Positions 9,493 to 18,525 of a DNA stretch of 49,069 nucleotides are shown here, one piece after another. Where the stretch lies: assembly GCA_025456015.1 (NCBI GenBank), contig JALOLK010000003.1, forward strand, positions 1 through 49,069, in the 5' to 3' direction. Below the pieces are notes generated by a model. That model searched no databases. It was not told where the DNA came from and saw only the letters and a program-made list of their open reading frames with translations. The number at the start of each line of letters is the position of its first letter. Position 1 is the first letter of the stretch. The position numbers and the translations under genes are program-made. The DNA is from Candidatus Nanopelagicales bacterium (lineage in GTDB: Bacteria; Actinomycetota; Actinomycetes; S36-B12; CAIYMF01).

Positions 9493-9522
9493 TCCCGGGC
9501 GGTAGGTTCGAGCCGCCCGGGA
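9493..9522 (+). terminator. Stem-loop after the transporter operon
   Basis: TCCCGGGCGG-TAGGTTCGAG-CCGCCCGGGA, perfect 10-bp stem, no U-tract. Confidence 0.5.
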
Positions 9523-9557
9523 CGCCCCGCCGCGGCCGCGGGCAGGGAGGAGCACCC

Positions 9558-11468
9558 GTGAGCCCCACCGACGCTGCCCTGCGCCAGCACCTGGAGGCGG
9601 CGCTGGCTGACGACCCGCAGCAGGTGGACGTCCTGACGCGCTGGGACCGCTGGGGCCCGGACCTGCTCGCGGGCCTGGCCGAGGTCTACCCCCAGCACCC
9701 CGACCTGGCCCGGCGCCTGCTCGACCTCGTCGCGGCCGCTCACCTGCGGCGCAGCGACGCCCTGCGCACCCGCGACCGGGCCCGGCTGCTGGCACCCGAC
9801 TGGTTCCAGCGACCCGACGCCGTGGGGTACGCCTGCTACGCCGACCGGTTCGCCGGCACCCTGGCCGGCGTGGGCGAGCGCGTGGACTACCTGCGCGAGC
9901 TCGGGGTGACCTACCTGCACCTCATGCCGCTGCTGCAGCCCCGGCCGGGCGAGAACGACGGCGGCTACGCGGTCATGGACTACGGCCGGGTGCGCCCGGA
10001 CCTGGGCACCATGGACGACCTCGAGGCGCTGGCCGCCACCCTCCACGAGGCAGGCATCTCCCTGACGCTGGACCTGGTGCTCAACCACGTGGCTGCCGAG
10101 CACGCCTGGGCCGAGGCCGCGCGCGCCGGGGACCCGACCTACCGCGACTACTTCTACGTCTACCCCGACCGCACCGTGCCCGACCAGTACGAGGTGACGC
10201 TGCCCGAGGTGTTCCCCGACTTCGCCCCGGGCAACTTCACCTGGGACGAGGCGCTGCGGGGCTGGGTCTGGACCACGTTCAACGCCTGGCAGTGGGACGT
10301 GAACTGGACCAACCCCGACGTGCTCTGCGCCTACGCGGGCATCATCCTCGACCTGGCCAACCGTGGCGTGGACTGCCTGCGCCTGGACGCGATCGCCTTC
10401 ATCTGGAAGCGCCTGGGGACCGACTGCCAGAACCAGCCCGAGGTGCATGCGATCACCCGCGTGCTGCGCGCAGCGGCCCGGATGGCCGCACCCAGCCTGG
10501 TGTTCAAGGCCGAGGCCATCGTCGCGCCGCGCCAGCTGGTCGCCTACCTCGGCCGCGGCGAGCACGCCGGGCGGGTGTCCGACCTCGCCTACCACAACTC
10601 GCTCATGGTCCAGATCTGGTCGGCGCTGGCCTCCCGCGACGCCCGGCTCATGGCCGTGGCGCTCTCCCGGTTCCCCGACATCCCGACCACGGCCGCCTGG
10701 GCCACCTACCTGCGCTGCCACGACGACATCGGCTGGGCCATCGACGACGACGACGCCGCCGCGATCGGCTGGAACGGCTACGCGCACCGCGGGTTCCTCT
10801 CCGACTTCTACGTCGGCGTGCACCCGGCCTCCTTCGCCGAGGGGCTGGCCTTCCAGGAGAACCCGGTGACCGGCGACCGGCGCATCTCCGGCACCGCGGC
10901 GAGCCTGGCCGGCCTGGGCCTGGCCCGCACGGACGCGCAGCGACGCATGGCGATCGACCGGATCCTGCTCGGCTACGCCATGGTGCTCGGGTTCGGCGGC
11001 ATCCCGCTGATCCACATGGGTGACGAGCTGGCGCTGCGCAACGACGAGGGCTGGGCGAGCGTGCCGGAGCACGCCGACGACAACCGCTGGGTGCACCGTC
11101 CGCGGATGCCCTGGGACGTCGTGCCGCAGCGCCACGACCTGGCCACCGACACCGGGCGCATGTGGGCGGGCCTGCAGCGCCTCGTGACCGTGCGCCGCAC
11201 CCTCGAGCCGTTGCACGCCTCGGCGCCCACGCGGGTGCACGCGACCAGCCACCCGTCGGTGGTCTGCTTCGTGCGCCGCCATCCGGCCGGGGACCTGCTG
11301 CAGGTCTACAACGTCTCGGACGCGACGGTCGCCCTGCCGGTGCACGACATCGCCGGGCACGGCGCGGAGCTCACGCTCGACCGGCTGTCGAACCGCAGCG
11401 TCACGCCCTACCGGGGCGAGCACGTGCTGCGCCCGTACGCGGCGTGGTGGCTCACCGAGGAGCGCTGA
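9558..11468 (+). CDS. Amylosucrase-like GH13 enzyme
   Basis: LHLMPLLQPRPGENDGGYAVMDYGRVRPDLGTMDDLE, LDLVLNHVAAEH, DCLRLDAIAFIWKRLGTDCQNQPEVH, LRCHDDIGW; GTG start in frame with ORF 8733..11468. Confidence 0.9.
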   Translation: MSPTDAALRQHLEAALADDPQQVDVLTRWDRWGPDLLAGLAEVYPQHPDLARRLLDLVAAAHLRRSDALRTRDRARLLAPDWFQRPDAVGYACYADRFAGTLAGVGERVDYLRELGVTYLHLMPLLQPRPGENDGGYAVMDYGRVRPDLGTMDDLEALAATLHEAGISLTLDLVLNHVAAEHAWAEAARAGDPTYRDYFYVYPDRTVPDQYEVTLPEVFPDFAPGNFTWDEALRGWVWTTFNAWQWDVNWTNPDVLCAYAGIILDLANRGVDCLRLDAIAFIWKRLGTDCQNQPEVHAITRVLRAAARMAAPSLVFKAEAIVAPRQLVAYLGRGEHAGRVSDLAYHNSLMVQIWSALASRDARLMAVALSRFPDIPTTAAWATYLRCHDDIGWAIDDDDAAAIGWNGYAHRGFLSDFYVGVHPASFAEGLAFQENPVTGDRRISGTAASLAGLGLARTDAQRRMAIDRILLGYAMVLGFGGIPLIHMGDELALRNDEGWASVPEHADDNRWVHRPRMPWDVVPQRHDLATDTGRMWAGLQRLVTVRRTLEPLHASAPTRVHATSHPSVVCFVRRHPAGDLLQVYNVSDATVALPVHDIAGHGAELTLDRLSNRSVTPYRGEHVLRPYAAWWLTEER

Positions 11469-11503
11469 GCGCCGCTGGCGCCGGGCTCGGCGCCGCTCAG
11501 CGC
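11462..11503. terminator. Bidirectional terminator-like hairpin between convergent genes
   Basis: Perfect 10-bp arms GCGCTGAGCG / CGCTCAGCGC with an inner GGCGCC/GGCGCC pair; contains both genes' stop codons. Confidence 0.6.
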
Positions 11504-13071
11504 GGCTCGAGGTCACTCAGGGCCGGGCCCTCGAGCCGGTGGCCGTCCGCGGTGAACCGCGAGCCGTGCAGGGGGCAGTCCCAGGTGAGGTCGCTGTCGT
11601 TCCACGCCAGGATCCCGCCGAGGTGCGGGCAGACGGCGTCGACCCGATGGGTCTGCCCGGCCACGGTGCAGGTCCCGACCGGTCGCCGCCCCCCGTCGAC
11701 CCGGCCCTCGCCCTCGGCGGGCCGGCGGGCGTCGCCGTCGCGGTGCGGCAGCAGGTGGCCGGCCCAGTCGCGCACCATCCGCCAGCCGACGGTGCCGTTG
11801 AGCTCCAGGCCCGAGACGAGGTCACGCGGGGTCGTGATGCGCGTGCGCAGCGGCTTGGCCCATGCCAGCTCGGATGCCGCGCCGTCGCCCACGAGGTCGG
11901 CGACGAGCATCTGGGCGGCCGCGGCCGCGTTCGTCATCCCCCACTTGTTGAAGCCGGTGGCCAGCAGGATCTGGTCGTTCGAGCGGGGCATCCCGCCGAC
12001 GAAGGGCACCTGCCCGGCGGCCTGGTAGTCCTGCGCGGCCCACGACCACGCCAGCGTCGCGCCGGGGAAGTGCTCGCCGGTCCACGCGTCGAGGTCGGCC
12101 ACGGCGGCGTTGGGTGACGACGAGCGGCCGACGACGTGGCCGTTCCCGCCGACGACGAGCAGCTCGCCGTCCTCGTGCGGCGCGGTCCGCAACGAGCGCG
12201 AGGGGGAGTCCACTGACAGGTACATGCCCTGCGGGATGCTCGCGCCGGCCGGCATCCGGTAGGCCAGCGCGTACGAGCGCTGCGGCTTGAGCTTGGCGAA
12301 GTACAGGCCTCGGTCCAGCACCGGGATGCCCGAGGCCAGCACGATCCGCCGGGCTCGCACCTCCCCGGCCGAGGTGCGCAGCGTCGCGGCCCCGTCGGCG
12401 CCGCCACCCCGGCCGGTGCCGAGCTCGACGCCGGTCACCGTGACCCCCTCGACCACGCTGCCGCCCAGGGAGACCAGCTCGTCGCGCAGCGCGACGCACA
12501 CGTCCACCGGGTCGAACTGCACCTGGTCGGGCAGCCGGATCGCGGCGCGCACGTCGAAGGGCAGCTCGGTGCTGGCGGTGTGCTCCACCTCGAGGCCGGC
12601 CGTGGCGCACGCCCTGGCCTCCTTCGCCACGGTGCTGGCGCCCTGCTCGGTGACCGCGTAGGTCCAGGCGTCGCGGTGCTGGACGGGCACGCCGGCGGCC
12701 TGGCAGAAGTCGAGCAGCCACGCCTGGCCGGCCCGCTGCATCTCGCCGTAGGCGCGTACGACCGCGCTGCCGTGGTGGCCGGCGATGCCGGAGTACACCG
12801 CCCCCTGCAGCAGGCTCAGCTTGGCGGTCGAGTGCCCGGTCGTGCCGGCCGCCACGTGCCGGGCCTCGAGCACCAGGGGTCGCACGCCGCGCCGCGCGAG
12901 CATCACCGCGGTGCTCAGGCCGGTCAGGCCCGCGCCGACGATGACGACCTCGTGCTCGGCCGAGGGATCGGGCAGGGCCGGCCCGGGGCCCGCTGCCGTC
13001 CAGGGCTCCGCGGGGCGGCCGCGCCGGCCCCACCACAGGGAGGTGTGCACCTCGGTCGCGCGCTGGTCCAT
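11497..13071 (-). CDS. FAD-dependent oxidoreductase (DadA-like) with C-terminal Rieske domain
   Basis: VVIVGAGLTGLSTAVMLARRGV; Rieske CPHLGGILAWNDSDLTWDCPLHGSRF. Confidence 0.92.
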   Translation of the reverse strand: MDQRATEVHTSLWWGRRGRPAEPWTAAGPGPALPDPSAEHEVVIVGAGLTGLSTAVMLARRGVRPLVLEARHVAAGTTGHSTAKLSLLQGAVYSGIAGHHGSAVVRAYGEMQRAGQAWLLDFCQAAGVPVQHRDAWTYAVTEQGASTVAKEARACATAGLEVEHTASTELPFDVRAAIRLPDQVQFDPVDVCVALRDELVSLGGSVVEGVTVTGVELGTGRGGGADGAATLRTSAGEVRARRIVLASGIPVLDRGLYFAKLKPQRSYALAYRMPAGASIPQGMYLSVDSPSRSLRTAPHEDGELLVVGGNGHVVGRSSSPNAAVADLDAWTGEHFPGATLAWSWAAQDYQAAGQVPFVGGMPRSNDQILLATGFNKWGMTNAAAAAQMLVADLVGDGAASELAWAKPLRTRITTPRDLVSGLELNGTVGWRMVRDWAGHLLPHRDGDARRPAEGEGRVDGGRRPVGTCTVAGQTHRVDAVCPHLGGILAWNDSDLTWDCPLHGSRFTADGHRLEGPALSDLEPR

Positions 13072-13172
13072 GGGATCCTCCCGTCGCCGGTCACGGCCGC
13101 GCCGTGCGGCCCCGCCGGCTCCTGCCCGCGGGGCGGGAGTTCATCCCGACCGCAACGACCGCGGTGCCCGCC

Positions 13173-14099
13173 TCAGCCGGCCGGCGCCTCACTGGCCCCC
13201 TGGCAGCGCAGCACGCGGGCGGCCAGCGCGTGCCCGGCTGACACGTTGCGCGCGGGGTCCCAGCCGTGTCGCAGCAGGTCCGCGAGGTAGCCGGCGTTGC
13301 AGGCGTCACCGGCGGCCGTGAGGTCGCGCAGGTCGGGCACCGGGGGCACCGGCACGCTCACCACCGGCGCCCCGGCGCGGAACAGCGTGGTGGGCTCAGG
13401 TCCGGACCGGGCCAGCAGGATCGCCTCGGGGAAGCGTGCCAGCGCCGGACCCGGGCGGCCGCCATCGGCCAGGCCGAGCAGGCGGGCCTCGTCGGCGTTG
13501 GCCGAGATGACCTGCGGCGCGCAGGCCGTGAGCAGCTCGAGGAAGGACGCGCGGCCCAACTGCTCGACCAGGCCCACCGAGGACACGTCGATCGAGACCC
13601 AGGCGCCCAGCGCGTGCACCCGCCGGGCGGCGTCGAGGACCGCCTCGGGCGTGGAGCCGTACTCGAACGAGTAGGCCGTCACGTGCAGGATCGCCAGCCC
13701 CGCCAGCCAGTCGGCGTCCACCGGCTGCAGCCGGGCGGAGGCCCCTCGGGAGGGGAACATCGTGCGCTCGCCGTCCTCGTCGACGAGCACCACCACGGTG
13801 CCGGTGCGGTCGCGCACCTGCAGGCGCACGTCGACGCCGTGCGAGGCCAGCTCGGCGCGCAGGGCCACCCCGGCGGGGTCGTCGCCGACGCATCCCAGGA
13901 ACCGGGTGGGGACCCGCGGGCCGGCGAAGGCGGCCACATTGGCCGCCGAGCCGCCCCGCTGCACCGCGATCTCCGCGCGGCTGTCGGTGGCGTGCCGCTG
14001 CGGCTCGGTCTTCCACACGACCACGTCCTGCAGCAGGTCGCCGAGGACGCCGAGCACGCGTGGACCGGCCGCCCCGCCGGGTGGCTCCAGGCCGGCCAT
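13173..14099 (-). CDS. psuK: PfkB-family carbohydrate kinase, probable pseudouridine kinase
   Basis: RGGSAANVAAFAG, DLTAAGDACNAGYLADLL; immediately downstream of a psuG-like gene. Confidence 0.75.
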   Translation of the reverse strand: MAGLEPPGGAAGPRVLGVLGDLLQDVVVWKTEPQRHATDSRAEIAVQRGGSAANVAAFAGPRVPTRFLGCVGDDPAGVALRAELASHGVDVRLQVRDRTGTVVVLVDEDGERTMFPSRGASARLQPVDADWLAGLAILHVTAYSFEYGSTPEAVLDAARRVHALGAWVSIDVSSVGLVEQLGRASFLELLTACAPQVISANADEARLLGLADGGRPGPALARFPEAILLARSGPEPTTLFRAGAPVVSVPVPPVPDLRDLTAAGDACNAGYLADLLRHGWDPARNVSAGHALAARVLRCQGASEAPAG

Positions 14100-14115
14100 C
14101 ACGCGGGACCGACCA

Positions 14116-15033
14116 TCACGGCGCGGAGGCGGCGAGCTCCCGGGCCACCTCGACGGCCAGGGCGATGTTGTGGCGGTAGAGCGCGACGTTGGCCTCGAGG
14201 CTGCGCCCGTCCGTGGCCCGTCGGATCGCGTCGAGCAGGAACGGGGTCGCCGCCTGGCCACCGATGCCCGCGGCCTCGGCGTCGGCCCAGGCCTGCGCCA
14301 CGACGACGTCGAGCTCGGCGGGGTCCAGCTGGTCGGCCACCGGGATCGGGTTGGCCACGAGCACCCCGCTGCTCGCGCCGAGGGCGCGGTGGGTGCGCAG
14401 CAGCGCGGCGACCTGCGCGGGGGAGTCCAGCCGGGCCGGCACGGGATACCCGGAGTCGACCACGTAGAAGCCGGGGTAGCGGTCGGTGCGGTAGCCGACG
14501 ACCGGGACGCCCAGCGTCTCGAAGCGCTCGAGCGTGGCGGCGATGTCGAGGATCGCCTTGGCCCCGGAGCTCACCAGCACGATCGAGGTGCGCGCCATCG
14601 CCACGAGGTCCGCGGACTCGTCGAACGTGGTGGCCGCACCGTGGTGCACCCCGCCCAGGCCGCCGGTGGCGAACACGTCGATGCCGGCCGCGCGGGCCAG
14701 GAACGCCGTCGCGGCGATCGTCGTGCCGGCGCTGGCCCCGATCACCGCGGCCAGCGCGAGCTCGCGCGTGCTGGCCTTCATCACGGTGTCATCGACGGCG
14801 AGCTCCTCGAGCTGGGTCGGAGTCAGCCCGACCGTCGGCACGCCGCGGTGCACCCCGATCGTGGCCGGCACGGCGCCGGCGGCGCGGATGCGCGCCTCGC
14901 CGTCGAGGGCCACCTCGAGGTTGCGCGGCCGGGGTAGGCCGTGGGTGATGATCGTGGACTCCAGTGCGACGACCGGGGCGCCCTCGGCCAGGGCCGTGGC
15001 CACCGCGGGGGCGACGTGGATGGGGCTGGTCAC
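14116..15033 (-). CDS. psuG: Pseudouridine-5'-phosphate glycosidase
   Basis: VVALESTIITHGLPRPRNLEVALDGE, VHRGVPTVGLT, FATGGLGGVHHGA, PIPVADQLD; GTG start VTSPIHVAP. Confidence 0.93.
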   Translation of the reverse strand: MTSPIHVAPAVATALAEGAPVVALESTIITHGLPRPRNLEVALDGEARIRAAGAVPATIGVHRGVPTVGLTPTQLEELAVDDTVMKASTRELALAAVIGASAGTTIAATAFLARAAGIDVFATGGLGGVHHGAATTFDESADLVAMARTSIVLVSSGAKAILDIAATLERFETLGVPVVGYRTDRYPGFYVVDSGYPVPARLDSPAQVAALLRTHRALGASSGVLVANPIPVADQLDPAELDVVVAQAWADAEAAGIGGQAATPFLLDAIRRATDGRSLEANVALYRHNIALAVEVARELAASAP

Positions 15034-15074
15034 GGCGTCATCCTGCCGGAACAGGGCGCAGGTTCTCCCGCGGC

Positions 15075-15128
15075 GCGCATCTGCTCCCGTCGCGACGGGA
15101 GGACATGCGCCGGACGGGAGCATCTGCG
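15075..15128. promoter_or_regulatory. 36-bp imperfect palindrome plus a third half-site upstream of psuG
   Basis: GCGCATCTGCTCCCGTC-GC-GACGGGAGGACATGCGC (15 of 17 pairs) then GACGGGAGCATCTGCG at 15113-15128. Confidence 0.5.
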
Positions 15129-15240
15129 GGGGAGGGGCGACCGGGCCAGCCGTCCGGTCACCCGGATGTCACCCACGGCCACGCGCCGGGGCGCCAGCAG
15201 GCAGGCTGGCGCGGTCGATCCCCTGCTCGGAGGTGCGCCC

Positions 15241-16623
15241 ATGCCCACGCTGTACTCGAAGGACGACCTGTCCCTGCGCGCCTTCACCGAGGAGCGCCCG
15301 TCGAAGGCGCAGCGCGCGGCCGAGGGTGAGGCCCACCGGGCCGAGGTGCCCCTCGAGGCGCACGCCGAGCTGGTCCTGGCCGAGGGCCGGGACGCGCGCG
15401 GCATCCTCACCGCGCAGGAGGCGACCCGCGAGCCGGCCCTGGTGCCCATGCGCTACGAGCGGATGGCGGCCTCGCCGTTCGCGTACCTGCGGGGTGCGGC
15501 CGCCGTGATGGCCGCCGACCTGGCCAACGGCCCCCGGACCCACCTCGACGTGCAGCTGTGCGGCGACGCGCACGTGGCCAACTTCGGCATCTTCGCCTCG
15601 CCGGACCGGCGCCTCGTGTTCGACCTCAACGACTTCGACGAGACGCTGCCCGGGCCCTTCGAATGGGATGTGAAGCGCCTGGCCGCCAGCGTGGCCGTGG
15701 CCGGGCACCACCTCGACCTCAAGCCCAAGCGCATCCGGGCCGCGACCCAGGCCACGGTGGCCAGCTACCGGGAGACGATGGCCAAGCTGGCCCAGCTGAC
15801 CCCCCCGGAGGTCTGGTACGCCCGCATCGACCTCGAGGACCTCATGCTGCGCCTCGAGGGCACCAGCCTTGCCGGCGACGCCAAGCTGGCCCGCAAGGAG
15901 TCGCGCAGGGCCACGGGCGACGTGGCCGTGGGCAAGCTCACCGAGGTGGTCGACGGGCAGCGACGGTTCCGGGCCAAGCCCCCGCTGCTCATCCCGATCC
16001 ACGAGGCCGAGCACGCGGGGCTGACCGACCTCATGGCCACGGCGTTCGCCCAGTACCTCGGGTCGCTGCGCCCCGACGTCGTCATGCTGCTGCTGCACTA
16101 CGCCTACGTCGACCTGGCCCACAAGGTCGTCGGGGTGGGCTCGGTGGGCACCCGGGCGCTGGTCCTGCTCATGGTCTCCGGCGACGGCCACCACATGGTG
16201 CTCCAGCTCAAGCAGGCCAACGCCTCCGTGCTCGAGGAGCACCTCGGGTCCAGCCGCTACGACCACCACGGCCAGCGGGTGGTCGTCGGCCAGCGGGTGA
16301 TGCAGGCCACGGGCGACCCGCTGCTGGGCTGGACCTCGGGCAGCGACGGGATGCACTTCTACGTGCGCCAGCTCAAGGACATGAAGGGTGGGTTCAACCT
16401 GGACCTGCTCGACGCCGAGGACCTGCGCATCTACGGCCGCATCTGCGGCGCGGTGCTGGCCCGCGCGCACGCCCGCGCCGGCGACGCGGCCTCGATCACC
16501 GGGTACCTCGGCTCGTCCGAGGCCTTCGACGTCGCGGTGGCGCAGTTCGCCGAGGCCTACGCCGGGGTCACCTGGGCCGATCACGGGGTGCTGGCCGCCG
16601 AGCAGCAGGCGGCCAGCACCTGA
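15241..16623 (+). CDS. DUF2252 family protein
   Basis: MRYERMAASPFAYLRGAAAVMAADLANGPRTHLDVQLCGDAHVANFGIFASPDRRLVFDLNDFDETLPGPFEWDVKRLAAS. Confidence 0.93.
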   Translation: MPTLYSKDDLSLRAFTEERPSKAQRAAEGEAHRAEVPLEAHAELVLAEGRDARGILTAQEATREPALVPMRYERMAASPFAYLRGAAAVMAADLANGPRTHLDVQLCGDAHVANFGIFASPDRRLVFDLNDFDETLPGPFEWDVKRLAASVAVAGHHLDLKPKRIRAATQATVASYRETMAKLAQLTPPEVWYARIDLEDLMLRLEGTSLAGDAKLARKESRRATGDVAVGKLTEVVDGQRRFRAKPPLLIPIHEAEHAGLTDLMATAFAQYLGSLRPDVVMLLLHYAYVDLAHKVVGVGSVGTRALVLLMVSGDGHHMVLQLKQANASVLEEHLGSSRYDHHGQRVVVGQRVMQATGDPLLGWTSGSDGMHFYVRQLKDMKGGFNLDLLDAEDLRIYGRICGAVLARAHARAGDAASITGYLGSSEAFDVAVAQFAEAYAGVTWADHGVLAAEQQAAST

Positions 16624-16638
16624 CCCGACGCCGGCGGC

Positions 16639-17310
16639 TCAGCGGCCGATCACGACGTCGGTGCCCACCAGGACCGCGTCGAACCCCTCCGGGGTGACCG
16701 CGACGCTGGTCAGCGTCATGCCCTCCGGGACCCCCTCGATCGGCTGGCGGATGGTGACCAGCGCCCGGGCCAGCGAGCTGGCCGCGGCGTCGAGGAACGC
16801 CGGGCCGCCCAGGTCGACGGCCTCCGGCTCGATCACCAGCTCGCCGCCGTCGGCGACCACGGTCCCGGTGGCCCGCACGGTCGTCTCGCGGCCGAGCAGC
16901 GTGACGGTGCGCTGCACGCCGGCCAGGCCCTGGCCCGCGTCGTAGACGGTCACGTCGGAGCCGACCTGGTCGGCCACGGCCGCGAACGGGACCGTGGCGT
17001 CGATCCGCAGCCGGTCGGCGCGCACCCCGTCGTCGCCGAAGCGCACCCCTGAGCCGACCGCGACGACGTCGACCAGGCTGCCCTCCGGGGCCACGACGTC
17101 CTGGCTGCGCAGCTCGACCGCGCCGAGCCAGGTCTCGTCCGCGCCGAGGTCGGCCGGCGGCAGGGCCGCCGGAGGAGCCGCGGTGGGCAGCGGCGATGGC
17201 GCAGCGCCCGAGGACCCCCGCCCTGCCGACCCCAGCGTGAGGGTGAGCACGACGCCTGCCAGGACGACGACCGCCAGGGTGGTCCCCACCCCGAGCAGGA
17301 AGTTGCGCAT
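16639..17310 (-). CDS. LmeA-like (DUF2993) lipid-binding secreted protein
   Basis: N-terminal signal/TM MRNFLLGVGTTLAVVVLAGVVLTL; DUF2993-like repeats (RIDATVPFAAVADQVG..., GGELVIEPEAV). Confidence 0.7.
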   Translation of the reverse strand: MRNFLLGVGTTLAVVVLAGVVLTLTLGSAGRGSSGAAPSPLPTAAPPAALPPADLGADETWLGAVELRSQDVVAPEGSLVDVVAVGSGVRFGDDGVRADRLRIDATVPFAAVADQVGSDVTVYDAGQGLAGVQRTVTLLGRETTVRATGTVVADGGELVIEPEAVDLGGPAFLDAAASSLARALVTIRQPIEGVPEGMTLTSVAVTPEGFDAVLVGTDVVIGR

Positions 17311-17336
17311 TCCGGGAGCCTGTCACGGATCGGTGC

Positions 17337-17870
17337 TCAATGGCCGAGGAAGTCCTTGACGTAGACGATCACCATGGCGCCGACGAGGCCCAGGCCGGCG
17401 GCCATGAGGGCCTCGGTGCGCGACCGGCCGCGCAGCCGGGCGATCGCCCCGCCCATGATGGCCGGCAACGTGGCCAGGGCGATGAGGCTGCCGAGCAGGG
17501 CGTCGTCGCCGTCGAAGAGCACGTACGGGATGCCCGCCACGATCGCCACCAGCAGGCCGCCGGCCAGCCCCGCGCCGGCCTCCTGGATCACGGGGGCCTC
17601 GGCGCGGCCCCCGTCGGCGGTGAAGTGCGCGGCGAACCGGAACGCGAAGAAGTGGGCCAGGATCAGGCCCAGGGCGGTGCCGAACATGGTGGCCAGGACG
17701 GCATGGTCGCTGGGCAGGCGGTCGCGCGGCAGGGCCACCAGGGCTGCGAGCAGCACCAGGGCCACGTAGAGCGCGCTGGCGAAGAACTCCCGGGCCAGGA
17801 TCCGGTGATGCCGGGATCGCTCGTCGTCGCCGGGGATCAGCGGCGGGTCGGTCACGGGGATGCTGGACAT
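17337..17870 (-). CDS. Hypothetical multi-pass membrane protein
   Basis: 178 aa MSSIPVTDPPLIPGDDERSRHHRILAREFFASALYVALVLLAALVAL...; in-frame subset of ORF 17337..18506. Confidence 0.75.
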   Translation of the reverse strand: MSSIPVTDPPLIPGDDERSRHHRILAREFFASALYVALVLLAALVALPRDRLPSDHAVLATMFGTALGLILAHFFAFRFAAHFTADGGRAEAPVIQEAGAGLAGGLLVAIVAGIPYVLFDGDDALLGSLIALATLPAIMGGAIARLRGRSRTEALMAAGLGLVGAMVIVYVKDFLGH

Positions 17871-17902
17871 CGCGGCCTCTCGTGGGCGGGGGCGGGTGGC
17901 GG

Positions 17903-18460
17903 TCAGTCGGCGTCGGGGGTCGCGGCGTCCTCGGCCGCCAGGCTGCGCTGGGTGCGCGCCCAGCGGGCCACGCCCGTGATGAGCTGCACGACCAGGGCCA
18001 GCAGCACGAGGTTGGCGATCATCTGCACGACCACCGTCATCCGGGCGACGTCGCTGACCGCGACGATGTCGCCGAACCCGACCGTGCTCATGATCGTCAT
18101 CGAGAGGTAGATGCCGGCGACCTTGTCGACGGGCTGGCTGAACGATGCCGGGTCGCTGGCCGACAGCGCCACGTAGGTCAGCGAGAAGGACAGCACGAAC
18201 AGCGTCCCGAGCAGGGTGAGCGCCTCGATCGCGGCCAGGCCGGGCTCCGGGTGGCGGATGATCCGGCGGGTCTGGCGGGCCATGACCCACAGCAGGAAGC
18301 CGAGGCTGGCCAGCGAGGTCAGGACCGCGGCCACGGCGGCAGGTCCGGCGTTCACCGGGGTGAGCGCGTAGAGGACCAGCACGGCCGCCACGATGCTGAG
18401 TGGGCGCAGCAGCAGCATGAGGCCCTCCCGCGTGGAGGGCATGGCGAAGGGAGCGGACAC
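17903..18460 (-). CDS. Two-pore-helix potassium channel family protein
   Basis: Selectivity filter STVGFGDIVAVSDVARMTVVVQM preceded by a pore helix. Confidence 0.88.
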   Translation of the reverse strand: MSAPFAMPSTREGLMLLLRPLSIVAAVLVLYALTPVNAGPAAVAAVLTSLASLGFLLWVMARQTRRIIRHPEPGLAAIEALTLLGTLFVLSFSLTYVALSASDPASFSQPVDKVAGIYLSMTIMSTVGFGDIVAVSDVARMTVVVQMIANLVLLALVVQLITGVARWARTQRSLAAEDAATPDAD

Positions 18461-18525
18461 GCGGGCAGGCTAGCCCCGGCCCGGGCGGGCCGGCCCCGAA
18501 GATCACCCCGGTGCAGGGGTGGATG

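Noticed and set aside
9500-9522. tRNA T-loop-like GGTTCGAGCC
   Set aside because: It is the loop of a simple 10-bp hairpin; no acceptor, D or anticodon arm nearby.
9144-11516. 790-aa minus ORF antisense to amylosucrase
   Set aside because: Codon-bias artefact of high GC; the sense strand has full GH13 motifs.
14941-15240. N-terminal extension of the DUF2252 ORF
   Set aside because: The homologous region starts at MPTLYSKDDLSLRAF (15241); the extension overlaps the psuG promoter and coding region.
18504-18521. CACCCC-GGTGCA-GGGGTG dyad after the ATPase gene
   Set aside because: Short GC stem with no U-tract; could be a weak terminator but not distinctive in this GC-rich background.
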